DNA from: a virus
Virus record (IMG/VR): IMGVR_UViG_3300046170_000344
Location: 1 to 32,745 of that record
Reading direction: 5' to 3' (one strand)
Length of the DNA: 32,745 nt
Shown: positions 7,467 to 15,590 of the stretch, piece by piece
How the letters are laid out: each line of letters starts with the position of its first letter
Position numbering within the stretch: the first letter of the stretch is position 1
Notes under the pieces: model-generated
What the model was told of the DNA's origin: nothing
The model's input: the letters and a program-made list of their open reading frames with translations, nothing else
Database searches by the model: none
Made by a program: the position numbers and the translations under genes

Positions 7467-7949
7467 TTAATCTATATTAGGGAAATCGTATGTCTTAACT
7501 TTCTTTTTAGTAGTTAATGCACTGATTTCTGATTCAACTGTCTCTGATAATTCTCTTAAAGCTACTCTTGCATCTACAACATCTGCTGGTACATCTTCTC
7601 CATTATCTGCTTCTCTAATTATATACCAGTCAGTCTTTGCAAGTTCGTTTCCTATTCGTGCTTTAAAGTTATTGATTGCTTTTTCTTTTAATTCTGCTAA
7701 TGTTTCACTCCAAGTTATATCTTCAGTATCTTTTCTAAACACTGATGAAGCTGAATCAAAATATATTTCTCCAAGTGTATGTATTCTTGAGTCATAACTT
7801 TCGTCTATGATTACATCAAATAGTCCAGCACTTCTTAATGCATCAGCTGACATAGCTCTCGCATTTAAATGATGACCTGTTGAAGATCTAAATGATTTTG
7901 GTACGTCTGGGTACGTTGTGATAATTCCGTTGTTGTTTACTGCTTTCAT
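7467..7949 (-). CDS. Fibre-associated protein / tail fibre assembly-like (160 aa)
   Basis: I chose ATG 7949-7947 (MKAVNNNGIITTYPDVPKSF). The open frame extends 16 codons further, but that would overlap the upstream gene by 47 bases. The C-terminal half (KARIGNELAKTDWYIIREADNGEDVPADV...ALRE) resembles the C-termini of phage tail fibre assembly and DUF4376-type proteins, where an R...L..TDW segment precedes a short helical end. It sits directly before the big fibre gene, as expected of a fibre chaperone or a short fibre subunit. Assignment is by pattern and context, moderate confidence. Confidence 0.55.
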   Translation of the reverse strand: MKAVNNNGIITTYPDVPKSFRSSTGHHLNARAMSADALRSAGLFDVIIDESYDSRIHTLGEIYFDSASSVFRKDTEDITWSETLAELKEKAINNFKARIGNELAKTDWYIIREADNGEDVPADVVDARVALRELSETVESEISALTTKKKVKTYDFPNID

Positions 7950-7950
7950 A

Positions 7951-8397
7951 TTATACTGCTTCTTGTGAAATTGAACCCCATTGTTCAGTAGCTCCATTTG
8001 TAGATACTACTTGTATTAAATTTGAAACTGTTCCATCATATGTACCGCTTATCTCTTTTAAAGATGTTGGCAGTGTTAATGCAAAGTCTCCTGTTACTAT
8101 AATGTCTTTAACCATTCCTGTTGATACACTACTAAATGTTATTTCTGTTGCTTCAGTTATTGTAAGTGTATAAACTTGTGCGTCTGTAAAATCTATATCT
8201 ACTGTTGCTCCTGCTGTAAGAGGATCAATCGTTGTGAATTCCTCTGCTAGTTTAGAGTATGTTATTGAATCATCTGCTACACCAGCACCGTCATATAACT
8301 CTGTAAAGTTATCATTTGTTTTATCAAATGCGGATCTTATTGGATCTCCTGTTCCGTCATTTGCTGTTGTTCCTATATTTATCGTTTGTTTTGCCAT
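7951..8397 (-). CDS. Short tail-fibre-type structural protein
   Basis: The N-terminus (INIGTTANDGTGDPIRSAFD, then KTNDNFTELYDG) is a widespread module of phage tail-fibre and appendage proteins. The rest (about residues 60-148) is a Thr/Ser-rich beta-structured domain. At 148 aa it is short for a receptor-binding fibre and may be an attachment or collar protein. ATG 8397-8395 follows the 54-aa gene after two bases. The module is well known; the exact place in the virion is not. Confidence 0.7.
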   Translation of the reverse strand: MAKQTINIGTTANDGTGDPIRSAFDKTNDNFTELYDGAGVADDSITYSKLAEEFTTIDPLTAGATVDIDFTDAQVYTLTITEATEITFSSVSTGMVKDIIVTGDFALTLPTSLKEISGTYDGTVSNLIQVVSTNGATEQWGSISQEAV

Positions 8398-8399
8398 AA

Positions 8400-8564
8400 T
8401 TAATATAATGTTTTATCTGCTGTAAATAATGTGCTGCTTGCTAATACTAGCGTTGTGTCTGCTCTAAAATACGAACCGTCAGCGTCAAAAGGGTATATTA
8501 TACCCCATCCATTTTCTTCATTTACATTTCCCCACCACGATACGTCATATATTGTTCCAAACAT
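8400..8564 (-). CDS. Small structural-region protein (54 aa)
   Basis: ATG 8564-8562 and TAA 8402-8400. The product starts MFGTIYDVSWWGNVNE and contains GWGIIYPFDADGSYFRADTT, a compact Trp/Tyr/Gly-rich protein. It is preceded by a variant of the 15-nt leader found at other morphogenesis genes (TATTGTAATAGTATG). It lies between the connector-like and fibre genes, so a small virion protein is likely. No family recognised. Confidence 0.6.
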   Translation of the reverse strand: MFGTIYDVSWWGNVNEENGWGIIYPFDADGSYFRADTTLVLASSTLFTADKTLY

Positions 8565-8576
8565 ACTATTACAATA
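8562..8576 (-). promoter_or_regulatory. Conserved leader box (variant) before 54-aa gene
   Basis: Minus strand TATTGTAATAGTATG including the ATG. It differs at two positions from the perfect copies TATTGTTATAATATG at 25805, 15557 and 11271. It may be a translation-initiation or promoter element. Confidence 0.4.
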
Positions 8577-8679
8577 AGTTTTTTAATTTTTTGTTATTCT
8601 TTGTCAAGTCTATAATGTATTTTTTTAATCTTTGCATGTTATAGGCTTTTGGTTTGTATTTTTTCTTTATAATACCCAT
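8569..8679 (-). CDS. Very small basic protein (36 aa)
   Basis: ATG 8679-8677 lies inside the end of the connector gene and overlaps it by 13 bases; TAA is at 8571-8569. The product begins MGIIKKKYKPKAYNMQRLKK and is extremely Lys-rich, ending KNNKKLKNLL. Its basic composition partly reflects A-rich DNA, so coding status is uncertain. The overlap with the upstream stop and close spacing to the next start support it. Confidence 0.45.
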   Translation of the reverse strand: MGIIKKKYKPKAYNMQRLKKYIIDLTKNNKKLKNLL

Positions 8680-9167
8680 CCCTCAAAACTAGCATCTTTA
8701 TCAGGATATACATCCTCGTTAGAGTTACTCTTGTATTCTGGAAAACTGTCATTATTAAAGCTCATGTAGCTAATAAATCTATCCGTATAGTACTGGGCTA
8801 AATTTCTTTCCTTTTCAATAAGAAAGTCAATTTCCGTTTTGTCTACGTTTGTTGCATTTTCGCTTGAGTGTTTAAATACTCCTTTATTAGCGAGTGTATA
8901 TGCAGCAAAAGGCAAATACTCTACCATAGCCCAGTGAATAAGCATTGGCTTTACATAATCTGTAACTAGATTTAAATAACTTCCAGTTAAACTACTTGCT
9001 ATTATGTCAGCCTCTATCTTATTTAATAAATCTGTACCTAAATAGTTTTGAATATGAATGTCTTGTGCTATCTTGATAAACTGAATAAACTTATCAGTAT
9101 CAACATTACCATTCATTGCTGTAAACTTTACTATATCTTTTCTACTAATTAATAATGCTTGTGCCAT
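8667..9167 (-). CDS. Head-tail connector-like protein (166 aa)
   Basis: The 166-aa helical protein includes FIQFIKIAQDIHIQNYLG, YVKPMLIHWAMVEYLPFAAY and FLIEKERNLAQYYTDRFISY. I recall this pattern from Bacteroidota phage genes next to the portal (DUF6712-like). Their all-helical nature and position match gp6-type head-tail adaptors that dock under the portal. Here it lies two bases downstream of the portal gene. The adaptor role is inference from context and secondary structure. The family membership is from memory. Confidence 0.65.
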   Translation of the reverse strand: MAQALLISRKDIVKFTAMNGNVDTDKFIQFIKIAQDIHIQNYLGTDLLNKIEADIIASSLTGSYLNLVTDYVKPMLIHWAMVEYLPFAAYTLANKGVFKHSSENATNVDKTEIDFLIEKERNLAQYYTDRFISYMSFNNDSFPEYKSNSNEDVYPDKDASFEGWVL

Positions 9168-9169
9168 TT

Positions 9170-10924
9170 TTATCTAGGGTTTTTATATCCATTATTTGGC
9201 ATATCTTTAGGAGCTATTGCTGCTTTTTTATGCCCTGCTGGTCTTGGTTTATAAGATTTAGGAATACTATCTACTTCTTTGCTACTTGCTAAAGATTTAT
9301 CTTCATAGTATTCTCCATCTTTTTTCTTTTTTAATTTATAAAGTCTTTCTTCCCACAGGTGACCACAGTTTGGTCCTCCTTTATATTTAAATAGATCATA
9401 TGATTGTCCTTTATGTCCAAATGATTTATTTACTCCTGCTCTTGAAGCTTTATCTATATCTTCTAATCTATACACAACACCATTTCTTGTTCTTTTCATC
9501 ATGGTAGAACAAAACTTTCTTGATTGTCCGCTAGTGTATTTTTCTTCGTAAGCATATCTTACTTTGTATACGCTTTTATCTAAAGTACTTTCATCTGATG
9601 GTTTAGACTTAACTGATTCAAGTTCTAAATCACCATCTATTACTTTTTGTTTCCATTCTTCTAAACCTTCGTTCTCTTCAGAATACTCTCTCTTTCCTAT
9701 AAGATCATAATCCTCCATGATCTCTCCCTCTAACTCTGCTAGAAAATCATCACCCATATCATCTGTAAGATCTGGTCTTTCTTCTGCTAATTTAACTCCT
9801 GTCTCTTCTTCTCTTGCTTCGTCTGTTACAGCATTATCTGTTTCTATGAAAGCAAGCGGCTGAAGCGTTTTAAAGTACAAATTAAGGCTTATCTCGTTTA
9901 CTGCGAGTATAGAGTCTATACAGCCAATTAAAAGCTCCTGATAAGGCTTTATTGTAACGTTGTCAAATAACAAAGAAGCTGTCTTAATTTCATCAGAGTT
10001 TGATCCTAGTCCATTATTTTCTGTTCTTATACCTAGAAGTAATGGTGATGTTACTCTGTGCCCTATAATAAGTTTATTTGAACACTCTGTAGATAAATAC
10101 TGATAATGTGCTGGTGCATCATTTAAAGGTACATCATCTATTGTTGTTTTGCTTTCTGCGTTGTTGTTAAATGCTATAATTACTTTTTCTCCTCTTGCTC
10201 CTGTAAGCTTATTCATTACATCTGACTTAACCTGCATTTGCTTTTCTCTATCTGGAACGCCATTATTAAAATTAACAACTTTAGTTCCTGAAAAATTATT
10301 TTGCACATCATTGATTAAATAGTCTGATATTTCTGACTCTAATTCAGCATAAGCTAATGCTCCTTGATAATCTACTGGACAATAATAATCATATCCACTT
10401 ACATATCTTTTTACAATTTTAATCTCTGGCTCTTTACCATTACCAAATCCAAAAGCAGCTATTCTTTTAGGTTTACTATTTGCTTTTATCTTGCTCCAAT
10501 CATGGAAATAATAGTAAGCTTCAACTTCTCCATCATCATTACATTTTTCAGCTCTTAATGTTTGTCTTGGGAAATGCTCTGACTTTACTACTTTACCATC
10601 TTGATATAAAACCTGAAAACTTCCCTCTCCTAATAGTTTTAAATCTAGAATTACATTTCTTAAATCTTCATTTTTAAAAATAGATCTCATTGCGGCATAC
10701 TCATCTGGCTTTTGTGAGCTATCTGTTGCATCTAATCCCTTACCATATATTAATTGCGATATTCCTTGAATAATTGCATTGTTTGTTGCAGAATTAATAA
10801 ATAAATTAATTAAGTAAGAATAGTAATCATTGTTTTCTCCGTAATTAACCCAATCCCTATGTTTATCTTCTGATATTTTAGGTTTATTATATTCTGATAA
10901 ATTTACTATGTGTAGATTCTCCAT
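9170..10924 (-). CDS. Portal protein with C-terminal extension
   Basis: The 584-aa product has portal features in its first about 370 residues: an early NYGENNDYYSYLINLF stretch, LLGEGSFQVLYQDGK, the GYDYYCPVDYQGALAYAELE segment and a conserved TSPLLLGIRTEN...LGSNSDEIKTA region, which is the usual portal pattern. After an acidic linker (about 370-430) a second domain follows with YKVRYAYEEKYTSGQSRKFC, RLEDIDKASRAG and GPNCGHLWEERLYK. Cys/His and the NCGHLW motif recall minor-head (Mu gpF-like) C-termini. The portal forms the dodecameric DNA gateway. The extra domain may be a fused minor head protein. It ends in a Lys/Pro-rich tail. Confidence 0.85.
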   Translation of the reverse strand: MENLHIVNLSEYNKPKISEDKHRDWVNYGENNDYYSYLINLFINSATNNAIIQGISQLIYGKGLDATDSSQKPDEYAAMRSIFKNEDLRNVILDLKLLGEGSFQVLYQDGKVVKSEHFPRQTLRAEKCNDDGEVEAYYYFHDWSKIKANSKPKRIAAFGFGNGKEPEIKIVKRYVSGYDYYCPVDYQGALAYAELESEISDYLINDVQNNFSGTKVVNFNNGVPDREKQMQVKSDVMNKLTGARGEKVIIAFNNNAESKTTIDDVPLNDAPAHYQYLSTECSNKLIIGHRVTSPLLLGIRTENNGLGSNSDEIKTASLLFDNVTIKPYQELLIGCIDSILAVNEISLNLYFKTLQPLAFIETDNAVTDEAREEETGVKLAEERPDLTDDMGDDFLAELEGEIMEDYDLIGKREYSEENEGLEEWKQKVIDGDLELESVKSKPSDESTLDKSVYKVRYAYEEKYTSGQSRKFCSTMMKRTRNGVVYRLEDIDKASRAGVNKSFGHKGQSYDLFKYKGGPNCGHLWEERLYKLKKKKDGEYYEDKSLASSKEVDSIPKSYKPRPAGHKKAAIAPKDMPNNGYKNPR

Positions 10925-10925
10925 A

Positions 10926-11273
10926 TTATAGTACTATAAAATCGTTTGTTGTTTCTTGTGGTTCATACTCGTTATTATTTACTGAATAATTTGTTACAGT
11001 TTGATTAGTACAAAATATTTTATCTTTATAAATAACATTTCCACTTTTTTTAATTGTTAGTGTATAAAACGTATCTTCCACTAACGTAAATACATCTGAA
11101 TACTGATAGTAATAATCTAGTAAAGTAAATGTATTTGTATCTTCATCATATACTGATGAGTTTGTTGTTTCATTTATAATTGATATGTTATAAATGTTGC
11201 TGTCAGATGCTTCGTATTCTCTTGGAATAAAATTTATCGTTTGAGAACTAGAACTGTTCTGTAATATTATCAT
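10926..11273 (-). CDS. Conserved phage hypothetical, virion-associated (115 aa)
   Basis: This is a beta-rich protein starting MIILQNSSSSQTINFIPREY, with FYTLTIKKSGNVIYKDKIFCTNQ in the middle and ending TTNDFIVL. I remember similar genes next to the portal in Bacteroidota phages but know no function. It follows the terminator after the tail tube gene and begins with the perfect leader box. It is probably a small structural or connector protein produced with the portal. Confidence 0.6.
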   Translation of the reverse strand: MIILQNSSSSQTINFIPREYEASDSNIYNISIINETTNSSVYDEDTNTFTLLDYYYQYSDVFTLVEDTFYTLTIKKSGNVIYKDKIFCTNQTVTNYSVNNNEYEPQETTNDFIVL

Positions 11274-11285
11274 ATTATAACAATA
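11271..11285 (-). promoter_or_regulatory. Conserved leader box (perfect copy) before 115-aa gene
   Basis: Minus strand TATTGTTATAATATG, the ATG included, identical to the copies at 25805 and 15557. It is downstream of an intrinsic terminator, so a new transcript or efficient initiation would be needed here. Confidence 0.45.
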
Positions 11286-11320
11286 AAATAAATGTTATTT
11301 TGTTAATTATTAAGCATAAA

Positions 11321-11344
11321 AAAAGGCACCAATTAGTGCCTTCT
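11321..11344 (-). terminator. Intrinsic terminator after tail tube gene
   Basis: On the minus strand AAGGCAC, loop TAATTG and GTGCCTT form a 7-bp stem at 11342-11323, continuing into a T-run. It lies about 20 bases after the tail tube stop codon and would limit readthrough into the portal genes. Confidence 0.85.
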
Positions 11345-11364
11345 TTATCTAATTCAAAGGATTA

Positions 11365-11916
11365 TTAAGAGTTAGTTCCTTCAGTTGGAGTAGCAAACCC
11401 AGCATTAGTTAATGCAGTATCTACATCTGCAGCTGATTCTATAAAGTTTGCTGGAACTTTTTCCTGTGCAGTGAACGTTAATGTATAACCTGAAAGGTCA
11501 CCCATTGCTGCTCCTGTTACTATTGTTCCTCCACTTACATCCGCTCCGTTTTCTAATCCCATTATAAATAGGTTTTCATTATAATCTTCAACAACAATGT
11601 GAGGTCTACCATAAGCTAATAATTTTAACTCTTTGTTATCCTCTTTTGTAAGTTTTTTAAGTGTAAGATTTAATGTTTGCTCAAAGAAAGTTGTTCCGTT
11701 TTCTCTAGAAGCATTTACTGTTTGTTCAAATGAAGAATTTCCTTTTACTTCGTATTTAAAACTAGCAACTGATGTTCCTACGCTATCTACTACATCTGTA
11801 TCAGTAACGTAAGTAACAGCTGTATAGTCACTGAAATCAGAAATATAAATATTTTTAATTCCACCTACTACGTCTTTACAAGGTTCTTTTCTTCCTTTAG
11901 TTAAATCACAAGCCAT
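11365..11916 (-). CDS. Major tail tube protein
   Basis: The 183-aa protein is beta-rich with a Thr-rich core. It contains FFEQTLNLTLKKLTKED, LKLLAYGRPHIVVEDYN, FIMGLENGADVSGGTIVTG and GDLSGYTLTFTAQEKVPANF. This pattern is that of Bacteroidota siphophage tail tube proteins, which stack as hexameric rings around the tape measure. It is flanked on both sides by intrinsic terminators and follows the capsid gene, consistent with independent high expression. Assignment is by pattern recall and location. Confidence 0.78.
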   Translation of the reverse strand: MACDLTKGRKEPCKDVVGGIKNIYISDFSDYTAVTYVTDTDVVDSVGTSVASFKYEVKGNSSFEQTVNASRENGTTFFEQTLNLTLKKLTKEDNKELKLLAYGRPHIVVEDYNENLFIMGLENGADVSGGTIVTGAAMGDLSGYTLTFTAQEKVPANFIESAADVDTALTNAGFATPTEGTNS

Positions 11917-11929
11917 ATTATTTTTATTT

Positions 11930-11963
11930 TAAAAAAAAAGGTAGGCAGTTTAGCTACCTACCC
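11930..11963 (-). terminator. Intrinsic terminator after major capsid gene
   Basis: On the minus strand GGTAGG...CCTACC (11962-11940) forms a hairpin followed by nine T (11939-11931). It lies about 25 bases after the capsid stop codon. Confidence 0.85.
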
Positions 11964-11987
11964 TTTCTTATGTTATACAATCTTTAA

Positions 11988-12935
11988 TTACGCTGTTGCG
12001 TATAATACAATGTCAGATCCGATTGCGTGCTGAATACCAGCAGTAAATCTCATTACGATTCTTACATTTTGAGAACCATCAAGATCAGCCATGTCTAATA
12101 CTTTTACTTCGTTGTGATCTGATAATAAACCTGTACCGAAGAATAAGTTTGATTTTTCTGCAGCAACTGCGTCATTGCTAGATAAACCTTGTGCTAATAC
12201 AACTGGAATACCATCAAACTGAAGACCTGCTCCTTTTGAGTACCACTGTGTACCTTTGTTATCAGTACCTGCTGCACCTAAACCAGATGCTCCAAATCCA
12301 CCTAATGCTCTTACGTAGTTTCTATACATATTAGAAGGTAAGTAGATAGTCATATCTTCTGAACCATATGCTGCAGAAGGAATTGCATCAGCAATTTTAG
12401 CTAACTCTTCAATAATGTTAGCTGCTGTTGATGCTGTACCTGTTACGTCATTTACATCAGTATCTGCTCCTAAAGTAGTTATAAATCCATCAAACTCTCC
12501 GTCTGTTGCATTTGTTCCTGTCCAGATATTGTTTTCCATTTTCTGTGCAACTTTAGCTGATACATGTCCGATTAAGAAATCAGAGAATGAAGGAGGTAAA
12601 GTTTCGTTGATTGCTGAATATCCCATTTGAACTGCTTCCCAATCTTGAACGTAGTCTTTTTTACAAAGCTCTAAATTCACTTGGAATTCTTCTGGTTGTA
12701 ATATTCTCTCTGTTAATGTTAAAACATCTGCCTGACCTGAAAAGTCACATGCACCGTTTTTAACAAGACCAGTAGAAGCAACTTTTTTCATTACTTCTTT
12801 GTATTTTACATTTGGCTTAACTGTTATTAAGTTATTAGCTAATGTGTTTCCACTTAAAAGAGCTGCAGAAACATATTTTCCTGCAAATTCTCCTGCATAA
12901 GTAGAAGTTATTGGTGTTACTGTACTATTTGCCAT
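11988..12935 (-). CDS. Major capsid protein
   Basis: The 315-aa protein has the composition and layout of an HK97-fold capsid: an N-terminal arm (MANSTVTPITSTYAGEFAG), a helical stretch around ILQPEEFQVNLELCKKDY, a long Gly/Ala-rich central region (FGASGLGAAGTDNKG), GIPVVLAQGL and a final FTAGIQHAIGSDIVLYATA strand. The gene lies after the scaffold-like gene and before a strong terminator and the tail tube. Codon use here is less AT-biased than the neighbours, as expected for a highly expressed gene. I do not see a cleavable prodomain. Confidence 0.85.
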   Translation of the reverse strand: MANSTVTPITSTYAGEFAGKYVSAALLSGNTLANNLITVKPNVKYKEVMKKVASTGLVKNGACDFSGQADVLTLTERILQPEEFQVNLELCKKDYVQDWEAVQMGYSAINETLPPSFSDFLIGHVSAKVAQKMENNIWTGTNATDGEFDGFITTLGADTDVNDVTGTASTAANIIEELAKIADAIPSAAYGSEDMTIYLPSNMYRNYVRALGGFGASGLGAAGTDNKGTQWYSKGAGLQFDGIPVVLAQGLSSNDAVAAEKSNLFFGTGLLSDHNEVKVLDMADLDGSQNVRIVMRFTAGIQHAIGSDIVLYATA

Positions 12936-12946
12936 TTTTATTTATT

Positions 12947-13597
12947 TTAATTAAAATTTGATATTGTTTGCATTACCCTGTCTAAAGTATTCATAGGTCT
13001 AGAATTTGAAGGAATGTTTAATTGTGTTTTTTCTTCACTTTCTGGATTGTGTTTTACTTTTTCTACTTCAGATAAGATTTCTTTTGTTGGTTCTTCAGAT
13101 AATTCTTCTTTAACATCTTCAGAAGCCATTTCTTCGTCTTTTTTACCGTAACCTAATTCTTCAATCATAGTTACAATATCTTCGACTGCTTTTCTTACTT
13201 CTGCTAACTCTTCTTTTGTAGCGTAATCTGCTGCAGCTTCAACTTCTTCCACTTCAGCTTCGCCAATAGAAGCAATTATACCTTCTTGCTCTATAGTTAA
13301 TTTTAAACCATCTTCAAGAGTGTATTCTCCAACTGGTAGAGCAACTTTTTCGTCTTCAGTAACAATAAAGATCTCGTTACCAGCTTCAAAAGCTTCTGCT
13401 TCTACTGTTGTACCATTTTCAAGCTGCATAGTTGCTAGCTCTACTTTAGTTTCCTCTACTTGATCTGTAGCTAATTCAGTAGTTTCTTCTTTAGTCTCTT
13501 CAAGATTAATATCTTGCTCCTCTAAATTTACTTCTATTTCTGCAGCGTTCATACCTAGTAGGTCTTTTACTTGTTTTAACATTTCTGTCGCTTTCAT
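12947..13597 (-). CDS. Scaffold-like acidic protein upstream of capsid gene
   Basis: The 216-aa protein is very Glu-rich (EETKEETTELATDQVEET), helical in the second half (ATKEELAEVRKAVEDIVTMI, about 125-145) and ends LDRVMQTISNFN, a short C-terminal tag that I recall from capsid-proximal proteins of Bacteroidota phages. Acidic, coiled and directly before the capsid gene, it fits a scaffolding protein that would be removed by the XkdF-type protease encoded upstream. The centre (ENGTTVEAEAFEAGNEIFIV) is a small beta-domain. The role is inferred from position and composition. Confidence 0.65.
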   Translation of the reverse strand: MKATEMLKQVKDLLGMNAAEIEVNLEEQDINLEETKEETTELATDQVEETKVELATMQLENGTTVEAEAFEAGNEIFIVTEDEKVALPVGEYTLEDGLKLTIEQEGIIASIGEAEVEEVEAAADYATKEELAEVRKAVEDIVTMIEELGYGKKDEEMASEDVKEELSEEPTKEILSEVEKVKHNPESEEKTQLNIPSNSRPMNTLDRVMQTISNFN

Positions 13598-13609
13598 AGT
13601 ATTACAATT
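13595..13609 (-). promoter_or_regulatory. Conserved leader box (variant) before scaffold-like gene
   Basis: Minus strand AATTGTAATACTATG including the ATG; three differences from the perfect copies. Confidence 0.35.
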
Positions 13610-13634
13610 AAATTAATTTCTGTTTGTTATATTT

Positions 13635-14114
13635 TTAAGATGCTTTTGCTTGAATTATAAACCATTCAGTACCATCACACCATACTGTTATACCTTCATA
13701 CGCTTTATTAATTCTATAGTGAGTTGTTTCACCATCTAATGTTTGTCCACTTCTTGGTGTTAAATCAGCGTGTGTGTTTGTTGTGTATGAACTGTCTGTT
13801 ATTAGTCTTATTTGTCTATTTAAGTTTTTTGTTGCTGTTGCGTCTGGTAAAGTTATCTCTACTGTATCACTTCCACCTGACCAGCTTAACTTAATCATCT
13901 CTGCATTGTCATAAGCAGAATCATTTAAATCTATATCACTACCTCCAGATATAACCGTAATGTCAGTTGATACTAAATGTGTAACTATTAGATTCTCTAA
14001 ATTAGATATTGTAGTTTTTTTAGTTTCTGATGAATGAACAATAGCTATTACTTCTGATCCATCTAAATCTGAAGCTGATACTAAACTTAATTCTGATATT
14101 TTTTTATTTGCCAT
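13635..14114 (-). CDS. Decoration- or fibre-like structural protein (159 aa)
   Basis: The N-terminus ANKKISELSLVSASDLDGSE followed by VIAIVHSSETKKTTISNLE is a very common phage structural module (KISEL...GTE..pivqsg.TKKTTvs) found in tail and head appendage proteins. The rest is a beta-rich domain with TVEITLPDATATKNLNRQI and ending TEWFIIQAKAS. It lies in the head-gene block between the protease and the scaffold, which would fit a capsid decoration protein, though the module also occurs on tails. Confidence 0.6.
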   Translation of the reverse strand: MANKKISELSLVSASDLDGSEVIAIVHSSETKKTTISNLENLIVTHLVSTDITVISGGSDIDLNDSAYDNAEMIKLSWSGGSDTVEITLPDATATKNLNRQIRLITDSSYTTNTHADLTPRSGQTLDGETTHYRINKAYEGITVWCDGTEWFIIQAKAS

Positions 14115-14117
14115 TTT

Positions 14118-14318
14118 TTATAATTCTATTTTACTATTATTTTCTTGTAATATATAATCTCCATTTTCTTGCAACAAAAATCCTATTGGTCCTGTAAGGT
14201 TACCTATTCCTTGTCTCATGTAATCTTGGTCATCACAACATTCTATTGAATATGTATCTCTATCTCTACATAAACACCCTCTTCTTCCTGATGATGGAAC
14301 GTTATATCTTCTTTTCAT
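14118..14318 (-). CDS. Small Cys-rich phage protein (66 aa)
   Basis: I use ATG 14318-14316 (MKRRYNVPSSGRRGCLC), overlapping the protease gene's final base; six further upstream codons are open. Four Cys (GCLCRDRD, ECCDD) lie in the first half, then MRQGIGNLTGPIGFLLQENG. The basic start, the CLC/CC pair and RQGIGN are a pattern I recall from Bacteroidota phage head regions. The Cys may bind metal, but no function is known. Confidence 0.6.
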   Translation of the reverse strand: MKRRYNVPSSGRRGCLCRDRDTYSIECCDDQDYMRQGIGNLTGPIGFLLQENGDYILQENNSKIEL

Positions 14319-15559
14319 TACTTTATTGGTACACAATTAGGAACTCTTCTTCCGTTTTTCATTTTAAAACCTATCATTTCATATCCTGCTTGACAAGGTT
14401 CTTTTAATTCTTGCTCGTGATCTTCACAAGGCATAAACCAAGTTTTACCTTCTAGTTCATGTTCATGAAATCCTTCACATCCCATTTCTTCTGCCTTTAT
14501 TATTGCTTCTTGCTTTGTATCATATGCTCTTTTACCATCTATTACAATAGAAGCTAATTTTTCGTCTTTTAGTTCATCTAAACTTTTTAATTTACTCTCT
14601 GCCCAAGACTTTGCAGATTTACCACCCCATAATAAATAAGAAATATATCCACATGCTTCTGTGTCTCCTGTCTTATAGTACTCTTCTGCTCTAGATAAGT
14701 AGCTATACATTCTTTTTATTGTTTGTACTGATAGTTTTTCTTTTCTTGCTAATTGTTGAGCTCTTACTTTACCAACTTGTGTTGCACATTTGTTGTTTAC
14801 TTTTTTATTTAACTCAATACCTCTCTTTGCATTGTTAGCAACAGAGTTTGGATAGTCATTATAAGTTTCTAGTTCTATTGTTTTACCAGACTTATATCTG
14901 TTGTCTTTTTTTATAATTGCTTTAACAGCACTTAACAGCTCTTGTGCATCTTCTTCTTCTATTTTTTGGATCTCTTTGTCTTGACAAATACAAGTTTTTA
15001 ATTTTGCATCACAACCACAATCTGAAAGTTTATTAGGCTCATTAGGTCTTTCTAGTTTATCAGCAAAATAGCCTTCTATTGAAAACCCTTTAACTTTACC
15101 TGTTTTAATATAGTTATCCCAAACATCATCATTGTCTACTTTCATAGAAACCATCCAAGTACCTAAAGGCACATCCATGTCATATAGTCTTGTCTTATCT
15201 TGCTCACCTTCTACTATCCAGCTCTCTACTACTGTAAGTCCATTTAATGGTGATTCGTGTTCTAATGTAGATCTATGTTGTTTAGCTCTTTTTAAAAACA
15301 ACTCACTTGCTTTTCTTACAGTATTTCTAGAAAAGTATATATAATACTCTTTATCACCACTTTTTCTGTAAATTGGTTTGTTAGGGATTAATGCTGGACC
15401 TAGTAAAAGCTTTTTCTCTTTATCTAGTTCTGCTAACTTAAATTCTTGATTCTTTAAAAAGACAAAATCTTCTTGAATTGCTGGGTTTTCTACTATACTT
15501 ATTGCATCAATTCCTGAAACATTGTCCTCTTCGTCTATAAATAATTCTATGATGTCCAT
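14318..15559 (-). CDS. XkdF-like prohead protease with C-terminal extra domain
   Basis: Residues about 60-172 match the putative phage serine protease XkdF pattern: PNKPIYRK, HRSTLEHE with H101, VVESWIVE with S113, DVPLGTWMVSMKV and KVKGFSIEGYF. It probably matures the prohead by cleaving scaffold or capsid. A Cys-rich spacer (DCGCDAKLKTCIC, about 180-192) leads to a second helical domain (about 235-325; RAQQLARKEKLSVQTIKRMY, YLSRAEEYYKTGD, YLLWGGKSAKSWAESKL), and the end is GRRVPNCVPIK. I recall this second domain in phage head proteins, but not its job. Fusion of protease and that domain is common in this phage type as far as I remember. Confidence 0.75.
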   Translation of the reverse strand: MDIIELFIDEEDNVSGIDAISIVENPAIQEDFVFLKNQEFKLAELDKEKKLLLGPALIPNKPIYRKSGDKEYYIYFSRNTVRKASELFLKRAKQHRSTLEHESPLNGLTVVESWIVEGEQDKTRLYDMDVPLGTWMVSMKVDNDDVWDNYIKTGKVKGFSIEGYFADKLERPNEPNKLSDCGCDAKLKTCICQDKEIQKIEEEDAQELLSAVKAIIKKDNRYKSGKTIELETYNDYPNSVANNAKRGIELNKKVNNKCATQVGKVRAQQLARKEKLSVQTIKRMYSYLSRAEEYYKTGDTEACGYISYLLWGGKSAKSWAESKLKSLDELKDEKLASIVIDGKRAYDTKQEAIIKAEEMGCEGFHEHELEGKTWFMPCEDHEQELKEPCQAGYEMIGFKMKNGRRVPNCVPIK

Positions 15560-15571
15560 ATTATAACAATA
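15557..15571 (-). promoter_or_regulatory. Conserved leader box (perfect copy) before protease gene
   Basis: Minus strand TATTGTTATAATATG including the ATG, in the 31-base gap after the tape measure gene. Identical to 25805 and 11271. Confidence 0.45.
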
Positions 15572-15590
15572 TTGTTTTTATTATTTTGTT

